64,000 nucleotides of DNA from Himantopus leucocephalus (Eukaryota; Chordata; Aves; Charadriiformes; Recurvirostridae). Shown here piece after piece: positions 1 to 11,945 of this stretch (the first letter of the stretch is position 1; each line of letters starts with the position of its first letter). The notes beneath the pieces were generated by a model. It had not been told where the DNA came from, searched no databases, and saw only the letters and a list, made by a program, of their open reading frames with translations. The stretch is from NCBI GenBank assembly GCA_003993805.1, contig RSEF01000001.1, positions 69,177,221-69,241,220 on the forward strand, in the 5' to 3' direction. The position numbers were made by a program, and so were the translations under genes.

Positions 1-3000
1 AAATAGAATAAGCACTCCTGAGGTTATGGAGTCTGCTGAGTGTGGACTAAGATAAGGTAAAGAACAGCTTTTTAGACTAGATAACTTTGTTGTGACAGTT
101 TTCTTCACGTTTTGAAGCAGAAGCAGGAATTACTTTTGTTGGGATCAATCAAAATGAAAAGTGTGCACGCTCTTTTAACTGTCTCCTTTCTCGCCAGGAA
201 CCAGCTGATTTCATCCACTCTTCATTCCCTGCTTATGTTTATTCCTTGCCAGGTCCACACATGTCTCTTAACAACTAAAAAGTGAATTAGAAGTAACCAT
301 GATTTAAACTTCTCCCTGTTTAGAAAGGAGCCTGTCGGGGCACCTCTTGGGCTGCTGTATCATCCTTTGAAGGACAAAAGCATCTCCTTGACACCTAAAG
401 TCCCTTGGATGTGGTCTGCCTCTGTCTCTGAAAGGACGGCAAAGGCTAGGCCAGCAATATCATGCCCCTCCTGCCCAGGCCGTTTACAGGATGCTCTCAG
501 TGCCCATCCTCACCTCTGCACGTTGCAGAAGGTGGACATATCCCTGAAGTGTGCCTGGTGATCGCTCGCACGCTTGCAGGGCTTGATGGTGCCCCGGGGG
601 GCCCAGCCAGGCTGGGGGTGAGGGACCCTTGGCCCACCGTCACCACCTGGACTCACAGCTCGTTGTTCGCCCACAGCTGGGACCCAGCAGCCCTTTTTTT
701 TGGCTCTGTTTTGTATAAATCCTCCTTGCTGTGGCACTTCATCTGAACCGACTAACATGCATGGTTTTTCTCTGCTCTTTCCCCTGAGGAAGGCGGGGGG
801 AGATTAGTGTGGGCAGCGCAGTATTTCTGCTTCAGTCTGGTTATTTTAGAAACAAACTTAAAAACATATGTTCATTTCAGTTCGTTTATGTGACAGAGAC
901 AAGGTCGAAGAGATAGGCCTGGAAAGTGGAGCTGAAACCTCCCTCAGAGCGGGGCTGTGTTCGGGGATCCTGTTACATGGAGTTTATTGCAGGCTGGTAT
1001 TTAAATTCACTACAGCCTGCCCCATCATTGTATTTTTAAAGGTCCTTTTCTTTTAGAAATCTTTTCACTTCGTCTCCTCCTTTGTTCACTTTCTTCATTT
1101 GCTGTTCCCTTCGGGACAATTTCATTTTTTGAAATACCCTCTTTTCTGCAGAAATCATCATATATACTGTAGCAACACATTTGTACAAATATTGATGGTC
1201 CCAATTTTCTCCTTATCTACATCCTTGTTGCGTTGCATGTTGTGTCCTTGCTCCACAACTCCTATCTAAATTTCCACCATTGTTGAGGCAGTCTGTACCC
1301 CTAAAACGTGTACGTGTTAACAAGGCAACAACCGGGGTTGGCAGGAAATGGTAGTGGGGGATTTTCTCGTGAAAAATTCAGGATTGGCACGTCTGGTTTT
1401 CATTCTTCATCAAAGCAAAAGGACAGTTTCATAAATGATGGCGGGAAGAAACCTGAGGAGGGGAGATTTCGGGAGATAAAGCCCTGTCTGCTGGGGAGGG
1501 AGGCGAAGAGGCAACTGGCTTCAAGTCACAGCTTGAGTGGACCTGAATGTAGACCTGAAGCCCCTGCCTCTGTGAGCTTGCTGGCTGGGGCTGCTCCCCT
1601 CTTGACCAATGTTTAAAGATTCAGAAAGTGAGAAGAAAAATGAGAAAACAAATGGTGATTAACTTAATCATGAGAGGAGAGCACCTGGGTGAGATGTAGG
1701 AGACAAATTCCAGCCTTTGCTGAAATCTGTTGCAACAAGGAATTAAACTTTCTCCTTCATGTTCTCCCCTGTAATCCCCGCGGCTGCCGGGGCTCATCCT
1801 GCTTCTCACCAGCCAGACCTTCCCTGGGGCTGGGAACTTGCAGCAGCTCAAGTGTTTCTCCTGGGAAAAAGTTGCCATAAAGTGCTTCCCATTACTTCTA
1901 GGAATGCAAATAGCATTTGATGAAGACAGCTGTCATTTGGTTATACCTCTATACAACATCTTATCGTCTTTTATGCAGATATAGTTAGAAACTTGAATTA
2001 AGATAATAATACAAAAAAAGAAAGGTAAATTGGGGGGTTTCTGAGTGGTTTTGGTAAACTTTTGCACTTTGTTACTGTGGTGATGCTATGGAAATGTGAC
2101 TAGCAGGGTCTGGGACATTCTAAGCTGGCCATGTTTGTGAAAAAAAGATGAGATTTTTGAGCACTCCTTTTCCCTCTGCCTCCTAGTGATATTGGTGGGG
2201 ATTTAGTTGTTAATTTTAATGGGAACGGGATCCAGTGTATAAACCCTGATCAGCCCTCTGCTAAATGAAAACTGGAAAACATCTACTCAACCACTTCTGA
2301 AACGTCTGGATGTAAGTAAAAGGGATCAGAGGTCTGTTTGTTGCTCAGAGAATGTATTTGCCACAGTGGACTAATAAACTTTCCCAGATTTTATTCCTTT
2401 AAAAAGTTAATTGTAGAAGAGGTCAGTCCCATTTGTAAACAAAGCTGTCTGAATTTAACATTAACGGAAAGCATCAGGGACTTTTACAGCTTTTTTCCCT
2501 GTGGCTGAGTGCCGGTGCAGTTGCTTTTTAGAAAACGTAGTGCATATGATTCTTTTTTATTAGAAAATAAAGAGAAAACACATGCCAAGCAGCAGCTTCA
2601 AAAGGTCCTTGCTGCAATATCAGTGCTAGAGCTGTGCAAGAGTCTCCTAATGAAATGGGAAAGCAGACAAGTTGTTTTCAGGCACTTCGGTAGAAAGACG
2701 AAGCTCTGGCCAGCTTCGTGAAAGGTTTATGAACCTTCTGGGGAGCATCTGCTATGTTTCGTGAACCTACGCTGATTTTTTGCTACTTCTTTGAAACCAG
2801 GTGAAACTCAGTAGTTTGAGGATTCCCAGCAAACAGAAAACAAGAGAACTGAACCGTCCCAGGATAGGAAATCTTGTGCAGACACCTGCAAAAACCAAAG
2901 CAGCTGCTTTTTGTGTTGCACTAGCAGGAACGCTGGGCAGGGAGCAGGGGGAGCGGTCATCTCCCAAAATTCTGGGTCGCGACATCCCACTTGCTTTCCC

Positions 3001-3182
3001 CCTGCCTTACAGCTGATGTTTGCAGGGCACGTTATCCACCTGCATGAGAGGTCTATCAGGCACAGGAGCCCCCTACAACACAGCGGGAGGTACCGGCTCT
3101 GCCTACGGACCCAGGCTGCGTTAAGTCTTTTGACTAATCGTTAAGAGTTTTGCCATGGCAGTGCCGAGCTTAGTGTGGGCTG
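1..3182. other. Non-coding DNA, no gene seen
   Basis: Open frames here are all about 100 codons or shorter, overlap one another on both strands and carry no recognisable domain. A TATAAAT box at 714-720 lies in a C/T-rich context but has no CpG island or splice donor nearby, so I do not call a promoter. I see no repeat family I can name. Confidence 0.6.
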
Positions 3183-3207
3183 ACGTCCTGCTTTTTGGGC
3201 AGGACGT
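3183..3207. repeat. Perfect 9-bp inverted repeat with a CRE-like arm
   Basis: Arms ACGTCCTGC (3183-3191) and GCAGGACGT (3199-3207) are exact reverse complements around the 7-nt spacer TTTTTGG. The left arm lies in TGACGTC (3181-3187), which matches most of a CREB/ATF site, and the right arm carries a second ACGT core. The surrounding 3000-3300 bp are mildly CpG-enriched. It could be a paired bZIP site or a DNA or RNA hairpin; function is inference. Confidence 0.5.
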
Positions 3208-3330
3208 GTAGCCGGGGTATCATCACTTCAGGCTAGCGTGGCTGTCTCAGTGTCTGGAGAGATTCGCATCCCGCGCCCTGTGCCTCCTTCGCTTTTTGTG
3301 TGGCGTGGCTCGTACATGATATCATTTTAC

Positions 3331-4640
3331 TAGAACAACGCTTCTTAGCTGCTGCTGTAACTAGAGATACCCTGACCTTACAGTCACATGCTGGCTATAT
3401 CTCGTGCCAAAACAAAAAGGTAAGGAAATAGAAACTAAAAGGATAGAGCAATGACTCTGTGTGTATTTGCATTTTTTTTCTCTTGAGCCTATAAATAATC
3501 TGGTTCGTGGCAATGTTTCTGTTTGGGGTTTCTGCTTCGTTTCTGCTTGGTAATTGGCTTTGAAGAGGCTTGGGGGTTTTATTTACTTTTTCAAGTGAGA
3601 GAGAGGAAAGATAAGAGGAGGTTGACTGAGGCTGTCGTGAGGCCGGTGAAGCTGCAGTGCATGGAGGACCGGCTGGAAGGATGTCTCGCTCTTCACCTGT
3701 GCTTCGGCAGGCAGCAAGGTTCCCAGACAGGATGGACAGCTGGTGGAGAAGAAAAGCACAGCACAAAAAATCCTCTGCAGTCACATGGACGGGTTTTCCT
3801 TGGACTGGCCTTCAGCCCCTGTCCCCATCACCTTTCCTTAGGCAAGGCTGTCTCTCCAGGCTTGTGTGAAAAAGAGCGACACCCTCTTAATTAAAGCTGT
3901 GTGTTTGGAGCAGGTTCCCAGTAAACTAGTGCAAATGCCGGTACTCTTATTTCGGCATGAAGGTGGAATAATTTTTTTTTTTTTTAAATAATTGACTTTT
4001 GAGTTGTTTTAGCTTGGATAAATCAATTATGAGTGGACTGAAATTAATACACCATTTTCACACCTCCTTAAAAAAGTGTGTGATGTGGTGATTAAACTTG
4101 TAGAAAATCGTGCCTGGACAAAGCTTGATAAACTGTGGCTCCTTTCCAGAATGGTGAAGAGGAACAGATTTCCCTTGAAACAGGTCTTCTAGACGTGGTT
4201 TTGCAGAGCGATCCCCAGGCAGTCTCTCCTGTGTCTCACTGTATCCAGGCTCCTTCCTATTCTATCAGTCTGTGGTCCCTTATCAGAAGATTTTAGCTTG
4301 TGACCGCTTAAAGAACAAATGCGTGATTCTCTGCAGAAAGAACGCAAGGATGGGAGCATGGAAATTTCTGACATTTGAAATTTCATTCCAGTGTTCAAAT
4401 TTGAGAAATGTGTTTTTATTAAGTAGCTAAGAGACTGTCGAGGCTGAATGAAAATCACTGGAACATTAGCTTGTATGGGAGGGTGGCTTCTTGCGTGCCC
4501 CACCAGATGAGAAGGCCTTGTGACAGCCCAACAGCTCTTCTGCAGTCCCCTGCCGAAGGGACACAGCCGCCTCTTGGCTATGAGAGCGCTCGTTTCTCTG
4601 AGAAGCAAGGCCCTTTCCTTGCCCGCTGTGTCTTTGAACC
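3331..4640. other. Non-coding DNA, no gene seen
   Basis: Only short overlapping open frames and a T14 run near 3972-3985. Two copies of the palindromic word GAAATTTC lie close together near 4360-4385. Nothing else is supported. Confidence 0.6.
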
Positions 4641-4872
4641 AAACAGCGTGAAACCTAAACGATGCCGTATGACTTCCCGAGTTTTGTGATACTCACGGAT
4701 GATTTCGCCAGCATTGTTCGCGCGAAGCGGTCAGATGAGTGGAGGGACTTTGCATGCGGCGCTTCCCCTCTGAATTGTCCCACGGTGGCCCATCCCACCG
4801 GACCACCCCGACGGGTGAATGAACAGCAGCCGTTCATTAACGCAGAACAGAGATCCGGCGCTGGCCATAGGA
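4641..4872. promoter_or_regulatory. Compact CpG-dense element with two inverted repeats
   Basis: About 20 CpG dinucleotides fall in roughly 230 bp, against flanks that are nearly CpG-free. The patch contains TTTGCATGC (POU octamer-like, about 4749-4757). Two perfect short hairpins are present: CGGTGG/CCACCG (4783-4788 and 4795-4800) and AATGAAC/GTTCATT (4818-4824 and 4832-4838). Open frames run on both strands (about 71 codons plus, 60 minus), as expected where stop-rich AT words are scarce, and neither resembles a known protein. It is most likely an unmethylated regulatory element or orphan CpG island. A short conserved exon is not excluded. Confidence 0.45.
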
Positions 4873-4880
4873 AGTAAAAG

Positions 4881-5904
4881 CCCTAAAGCACACTGCAGTA
4901 GCCTTGTTCTCCCCTTACAAAGCTGCTCTCTGTTAAACTATGGTATCGACCCACACTGGCGTACAAATGCCTTTCGTTAGGGTTTACATGCTGTATTATA
5001 TGAGGCTGCAGTTAAAAAGCAAGAAAAGAAAACCTACTCGTGGTAATTTACAGTTTAATGGTATTGGAAGTAAGTTTAATCAAGAAAAAAATGATTGGTG
5101 TGATTATGCTGAACTGTAGTGCTGGAAGGAGCGGGATGCTCGGGCATTGAGCTGGTGGCTTTACTGGTGGCTCTGGAGGAGATGGATTATTTGCAAAATC
5201 TCAGCCTGACGTGGCTCTCCCAGAATGCAGCCAGCTCCTAAGACAGAAATCCTTATATGTTTAATAAGGTGTTAAAGCAGAACTTGAAATGTTCATTCAC
5301 GTTCCCCTGTTCTGGATCATTTCATTGACCATCTGGTGCCTTTTCTTTTTTTTTTTTTAAAGACGCTTTTGCATCCTGCACGTTACTTTCTGCTTACCCT
5401 TAGGGCCCCAGTTTGGCAGAGTGCCTGGGAATGTGCTTGGTGTCCTGTCCCCGCCTAACTCAGCAAAACACTGAAGACAGTGCGTAACGATAAGCTGTCG
5501 TGTTTCTGCTCCCACCTCACCAGAAGGACCTCATCCTACCAGCTGCTCGAGCAGCCTTTGCTGGGAAGGTGGGAGAAGGATGCGAGAGTTTATACAAACA
5601 GCACTTCTATTCCCAGGGAGTTTTTTAACACTTGTTTTGGTGGCTCACTAAGGTTTGCATACTTGAATACTAATGGCATCCTGGCATCAAGGTGATAGGA
5701 GAGAAAACTGTTAAAAAAAAAAAAAATTCCTTTCATGGGTCCAAGCAGAATTACTCTCTGACACTGACAGCTGAAAGACTTTCCAGTTGAGCCTCTGTTT
5801 CCCCTGTGTGTTAGTGGTAACAGTTAGGAATATAGCTGGGGTTTGCAGTGTGAAAATTCAGTTCATTTGCTTAGCTGGAGGAAAAGCAAAAAACTCTACC
5901 CTTT
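4881..5904. other. Non-coding DNA, homopolymer runs only
   Basis: Contains a T-rich run near 5345-5360 and an A14 run at 5713-5726. No gene, splice-site pair or repeat family recognised. Confidence 0.6.
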
Positions 5905-6065
5905 CACAGACTCACAGAATGGTCAGGGTTAGAAGGGACCTCTAGAGATCATCTAGTCCAACCCCCCTGCCAGAGCAGGGTCACCTACAGCAGACTGCAC
6001 GTGATGGCATCCAGGCAGGTTTTGAATGTCTCCGGTGTGGGAGACTCCACAACTTTCTGAACTGA
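5905..6065 (-). mobile_element. CR1 LINE fragment (3' end, 5'-truncated)
   Basis: Read on the minus strand this is the 3' terminus of an avian CR1 non-LTR retrotransposon. On the plus strand it opens with CACAGACT CACAGAAT (5905-5920), the reverse complement of the terminal ATTCTGTG octamer repeat. It continues with the conserved AGAAGGGACCTCTAGAGATC block and the AGTCCAACCCCCCTGCC block, then GGCAGGTTTTGAATGTCTCC and GAGACTCCACAAC. About 160 bp remain, all untranslated tail, so the copy is dead on arrival as usual for CR1. The right edge is approximate because similarity fades near 6065. The octamer copy at 5905-5912 is slightly degenerate. Confidence 0.93.
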
Positions 6066-9000
6066 CCAGAGCGAAAGGCCATATTTTAACCTGAAGAAGA
6101 GCTAGTAGCCATGGAGAATGTCTGCTGGAAAGTGAAACCCAAGATACTATACTGAACGAACGCTGAATTACATATATTTTTAGTATGCCTGTGTGTGCCT
6201 GGATGTGATTGAGAGAGGGAGAGGAGGGATGGGTCTGATACCAACCGTATTCAGTTTAAGAGTGAATGCAGAGGAAGCCGTAGTTACAGACTGATTTAGG
6301 AGTGAGTTTAAGTCTGGTGAAAGAACCCAGTGTAAATGGCAGTGGGTGCACATTTTTCACATGGGGCTGTAGCCCTGCCGCCACTGCTGCCGTGCTGGGA
6401 ACCCACTTGGCCAGCAGAGCTGTGCCACCTCCAAGCGGCACAGGCTAAGGCAGCACAGCCCATTTCCACCAGCACTGCTACATGTCCCATCCGACTTCTG
6501 CCAGGAGAGATATTTTGGTGAAAGTATTGCCATGCTCTGAGTGGGCCTTGCTGTGCTGGCACAACACTGCTGTATAAATTAACTAATAAGCTAAACCAGC
6601 TGAACTGTTTCAAATTCAGTTTGTTTAAATAATCTTTTACAGTGGTGCGAGTATCCAGTGCTCATAAACTGAATTTTTTAATTGTACTTCTCTGCGTGTC
6701 TTTTTCTTTGTCTTGTTGATGAAGTTCTTATTTGATTTATTTAGCTAACGTATTTTGGCTAACACTACGTTGTCCTCTGCTCCAGGAGGCCTCTTTGGTT
6801 CAGGTGCTACCACAGCTTTTCTAGGAAGCAAGCTAGGATTTTTCTGGTCATCAGAGTGCCTTTGCACTGGTGTTCTGGTTCCCTGGTTCACTGGTGTTCT
6901 TCTTCCCTTATCTCTGTTTGTATTACATTACCATCCAGGGCATTCCTGCACTTGTTCTGTGCTTTTATGGTGCCCAGAAGATGACACCTCTGTGAGCTTG
7001 TGGTCTGTGTGTGGGACAAAAAGCCCCAGTGAGAGTGGCTAGAGATTGCTATAAAGATCTCAATGTTGTATTTTGATCTCCTAAACAAAATTCCTGGTGT
7101 AGGTCTTCCTACATGCTGAAGTAAAGAATCCATGTGAAAGTGTCTTCACTCCATGTATGTTTATTATCAAAGTCCTTCAGGTTTTGTTTGACTATTTTGA
7201 TGTGTCCAGTTTCTTATCTGATGCCTTCTGGTTACCTTTCTAATTCAGGGACAAAGTCCAAAGAAAGATTGGCATGTACTTATGGAGGGTGGAGTTGGCA
7301 GAGAAATGGGTTAGCCCTGCTCCCTTATTGATCAGAAAGTTGTCCTTGTAAAATAACCCCAGCTGAGGTCTGAAAGAGAAAAGGTTCCTGCATCTCCTGC
7401 AACTTCTGTTGTCACAGTCCCTGGAAGGAATATATCTCATTTTAAATTAGAGGGGGAAGACTGCTCCCGCTGTGGAGCTGTTGTACCACAGGTGACGGGG
7501 CTGGGGGGCATGTTCAGAAGGAGAATCATGTGCAGGCAAATTTCTCTTGGGGCTGCTTTCATGACCTGTCCTCAAGGATGTCCAAGGTTCGAGGTCCCAC
7601 ATCACCCCCAGGTACTCCACTCTGCTGCTTCATCATCCCTACTGCTGGAAAACAGGACCTCACGCTTCACCTGGAGCTCGCTTCCTGTGTTTTAAAGACT
7701 ATTACTTCTTGCCCTAACCCACCAAAACCCCCATGGTGTACACTTCATGTATGCTCTGCCTGCTTTAATGTAGAGCATTTGTATTTCTGAGAGAGCGCAG
7801 AAGACAAGAAAATTAACTCACACCCTGGAAGGTGACTTTTAAGCCTTTCCGGCTGAGAAGGGACTTGACTGGACGACAAAAAACTCCACTTATACCACAC
7901 CAGTATCGTTTTAAAGCACCTAAGGGTGTCCTGGCTGCTGGTATTTAATAAGTAGCCATATTTGGATACTGTGGAAGGAATATAAGAAGATTTATTACAA
8001 AGAGCTTGTGTTTTCTTAGTATGCAGTTACAATGTGCCATCCGGCAGGAGTGGGAACAGCAGTAATGCTGCAACCTCTTTTAGGTTAGAGTGAGCAACCA
8101 CGGGTGCATACCAGACTCAGCAGTGAAATACCTGAGCACAGCAAGACAGCAGGCCATCTTGCAGTGAATATTAACGGGATATTTATAATTGTGTCCAGGT
8201 AATTTGCACGATGAATTATTCACAATATTCCCTGTTGGCAGAGAGAATATTGCAGTTATGTTAATGAGGGGGGGAAATGAATAGGGAGGAGGTTAGTGGT
8301 GGTTGTTTTAACTGGAGACCAGAAAGAAAATCCTCCCTGGGGTCATTTGCTCTATTCTCCCAACACTCTGCCAGAGCAGAATTTACTTCGGCTCTCAGCT
8401 GCTCCTTCTATTCCAGCTTGAAATGCCTGAAGTAATGGTAATGATGTCATTCTTGTGAGCTATGACTTAAGGTGCAAGCAAGAAGCAAGCGCCATTCTTG
8501 GAAGATGAACACAGCTCTCAAACAGGAAAGTCTCCTTGAGAACCAGGTTAACACCTTTTCGAGTACCTAAACAACCCACTTCAGGTGGCCATACAACAGC
8601 AGATTTTTCCATGTTTCACCAAAGTGGCAAGATAAAGCAGTGCTTTCAGACAGCATTCCACAGCCATTGCTTTGATTTTGGAAAATTCATTTAAAAAAAA
8701 ATAAATATAGTTCCAGTGAGCTGAATAAAGCTGAGTTGGCAAATCACAGATACCCAGAAGGAACAGTGTCCTGTTTATAAGGAAAGAGTGCGGTTACTGT
8801 GGTCAGACAGCCGGGCCACAGGCCAGGTCATGCCTCCTAAACATATTTTATCTAACCTCATGTCACAGGCAGGATGTGGGGAATGTAAGATTTTCTCTTC
8901 TGAAAGGTAAGGGTCATTCACAGAGCGCGTAGACTGGTTTCATTCCCTTGACAGCTGCTTTGCCTTACACCAGCTGAACCTCGGCTTCTTAATTAGGGTA

Positions 9001-10275
9001 TCAGAGGAAATTTCCAGACCTGCTGGGATCAGGATTGGTGCAGATCCACCTCGGTGGCTTTCCCTGGGCAGCCGGGAAGGTGAAGGCAGGCTGTGCCCAG
9101 GCCTGAATGGACCCGTTCTTCTCAGCCAGCTGCTAACACTTTAAGGTATGTCTCTGCTTGGCAAACACGGGGTGTGACTGTAGCACATAAATCCTGCGTG
9201 CAGCTAACATGGTCTGGAAATGTCGAGGCTGTAGGTAGAGTCCCTGGGGAGTCCTTGCTCCTGCTGCTTGCACTCATGTGCCAGTGCTGCTCTGCCCTGG
9301 CTGCAGGTGTTGCGTAGGGTGGCTGGAAGAAGCTGTCAGGGCTACAGAAGCACCTCTGCTTGGTTGGCTGGAGCTAAGGGGACGTCTAGTGGTGGTATTT
9401 TAAGCTCCACATTTCCATGTAACTGAAGGCATCTAGTTTTTCCACGGTTGCTGCAGCTTTCTCGAAAGTGATTTCATGAAAGGCTGAGGCAGCAGTGAGA
9501 TTAAAGGTGTCTTGTGTCATGTTTCCCTCATGAAAGAAACTCCCAACTTTGATTACTGGCGGTTCAGCTCTTACTCTCTGTGTGGGAACCCCTGTGACAG
9601 CAGTGGGACTTCCAAATGCAAAATGGGTATAACTGGTGCAAAACTGACGCTGTCTTCCTGACTTGGCCTCATGGGTTTTATATGGCCTTTGTCTCTGCAC
9701 ATGGAGACCCCAGACCATACCTGTAAGTAGTGTAAATTCTGTCATTTTAATTTTGTATGTGAATACACAAAATATGTAAGACATTCATGACTTAGACGGT
9801 GCAGTGAGGCCCCGCTGTATGACACTGACATGCAGAAATTTGTTGCTGATCTCTCAATACCGTGCATTGTTTTTCTCAGTCATAGATCACCTTCCCCTTG
9901 GATGATGGTTGGGGCATTAGCATGGGGTAAAACTGAAAAAGAAAACACTGTGTCCCCCTTATCCACATGCTTATATACTGCTGTGACTAAAGCAAATGTG
10001 TGTAACTACAGGTAGCAATGCAAGACAATACAGTGAACAAATACTGAAGGGAGATAAAAAGAGGATTGCTAATATCATCCTCTTCCCTTCTAGGATTTAC
10101 AAAGATTTTCCTTGGTAAATATTATGCATTCGGTGGTAGGTTTGCTCTGAGGGAATGTGCTCACTGAAAGACAACTTTCTGGCAAAATGATCTTTGGGGC
10201 TGTGCCAATAACCAGTAGAGAAACTCAGGTGCAGCTCCCAAAGGGATGGTCCTCCCTGCTGAGGATCATTGCAAC
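6066..10275. other. Non-coding DNA, no gene seen
   Basis: Short open frames only. The stretch 8160-8460 is rich in ATTA/TAAT words and holds a TGATGTCA bZIP-like site near 8445. It has the look of enhancer sequence but nothing firmer. A TATA-free AAG|GTAAGG donor-like word near 8908 has no partner acceptor that I can defend. Confidence 0.55.
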
Positions 10276-10305
10276 AGGCAGTTGCAATGTATTGCTAAAC
10301 TGCCT
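10276..10305. repeat. 13-bp inverted repeat with a 2-nt bulge
   Basis: Arm AGGCAGTTGCAAT (10276-10288) pairs with ATTGC (10291-10295) plus AACTGCCT (10298-10305). The two arms are fully complementary except for the extra TA at 10296-10297. The loop is only GT, so in RNA the last pair would open. It includes TTGCAAT, a C/EBP-type half-site, on one arm. Function unknown. Confidence 0.5.
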
Positions 10306-11883
10306 CCTCTTTGTCCCCAGTCGAAGAAATGCATCATTTCCTCAATGTAAAGGAACTAATTACTTATTTTTCAGACTATTAAGCCGAATGCAATGTATAT
10401 GTGCCCCCCTGATGTGTTCTGGAATTGCTGCTGCTGCAATCACAGCAGGGAAGGGTTTCGCTGCTGCTGTTGCCATGTTTTTCTTGTGGCACATTATTAG
10501 ACAAAGTTGTCTCTTGTTCTTGGGTTTTTTTTAATGAACAGGGAAACTTCTGCTCTAGCTCCTGGGCCAGTTTTCTTTTCTGAACCCCGGAATTCATTTC
10601 TTTGAATGCCTCTTTGCTATTGCTCAATAATTATTTCTCCTTTTCTTTTTTTTTTTCTTTCTCCTAGCATGAGGTCTTTTTTCCCTCCACAAAGCAGTGA
10701 TGAGCAGAAAGAACTTGAGTGAGAATTTTTCACCTTTAACCATCTAATTTATATAGCCCAGACTTTTCTCTCCCTTTCTGGCTTGTGTGTGCTCATGGCC
10801 AGTCATTACCTTGATTACAGAACAGCCCTCAGTGATGAAACAGCTGTGGCGTCGAGCGGGGAGCGCAGGCAGAGCTCAGACACGCACCCTTCCTTCAGGC
10901 AAGCTTTCGTGCTCCTATGCTTGGAGACAGATAAAATTCCCCATGTGATGTACTGAAGTGGTTTCCTTTTCCATGGACTCACAATGAAATGTGATTTTAT
11001 TTATAAATTCCTTCCTTCTCACCTCCCAGATGTTTCCGATTGCTTATCTTTTGATTTTTGAAAATTTAACTTGTTCTTATTTAATTCTTACCCATTGTTC
11101 CTTACTTTCATTTTTGCCAAGACATGCACTAAAATCAATGAAGAGCAGATCTGTGCGTGGGGGTAGTATTTTTTTTTTTTTCCTCAGTAAGACTCTCCCT
11201 GCCCCTACTGCACAAGTGTAAGTTGTTTTAACTTTTAATTTCTGAACAAAAACCCCAAACCGGTAGTTCTAAAGCCTCAAGATTTCACTTGACCTTTCTC
11301 TGTGCTGTGACTTTTTCAAGGTTTGTGAGGTACTGAAGGGCTATGTGATGAGAAAGGAAAGCAAACGCCTTTTTCTTTGTATCAGCAAATTCTGCAAGGC
11401 TGTCTTTCTGTTATGATATCCCCTCTTCTGGCCTTGCCTCGCTCACCAACACCAACTAGTGCTACTTTGGGCTGCGCTGCAAACAGCAAACCCCTGATGG
11501 AGAGGAGGGTCCTTCTCATTTGGAAGAAAGCTTCCATTTTCTAGATACTTCAAAATTCACTCTTTTGGGCTGCTTTTGTGAAGGATTTTGTCATGTGCTC
11601 GTTTGTGACACACTGCAAATCAGTTTGAATTTCCCAACTCTTTTGCAGCACTTCACTCTCTTTTCCACCTGTCTCACCAGAGAGATTAGATTTGCACTTG
11701 TTGGGCCTAAGCAAGGGTTGGTATGTGTATTCACGATGGAAATCTTTTCTCCTTTCTCATGACATGTCTGCACGGAGTGTGTATTTAGCGTGGGTGTGCT
11801 CACGTGCAGGCAACGTGTATCATCATGACTGTGTTCGCAAGTGATGCTCGGAAGAGCTGTCTGTGGGCTTCCACTTTAACTGC
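10306..11883. other. Non-coding DNA, no gene seen
   Basis: AT-rich with T-runs near 10640-10660 and 11168-11180. No exon, repeat family or RNA gene recognised. Confidence 0.6.
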
Positions 11884-11945
11884 CTGCTGCTGCTGCATCC
11901 CTGGCTGTGGCTGCTGCTGCTGCTGCATCCCTGGCTGCTGCTGCC
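11884..11945 (+). repeat. CTG-rich minisatellite, 24-bp unit, period 30
   Basis: The unit (CTG)4 CATCCCTGGCTG is present twice without mismatch at 11884-11907 and 11914-11937, separated by TGGCTG. A third partial copy (CTGCTGCC) follows. Each unit holds four uninterrupted CTG triplets and a CATCC interruption. Reading frames through it give Cys-, Leu- or Gln-rich strings that are a by-product of the repeat, not evidence of a protein. It is a potential length polymorphism. Confidence 0.85.

Noticed and set aside
714..720. TATAAAT as a core promoter
   Set aside because: No CpG enrichment, initiator context, donor or downstream frame. AT-rich DNA supplies such words freely.
7572..7584. GGTTCGAGGTCCC resembling a tRNA B box
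   Set aside because: No A box at the proper distance, no acceptor or anticodon stem pairing upstream and no T-run terminator placed correctly.
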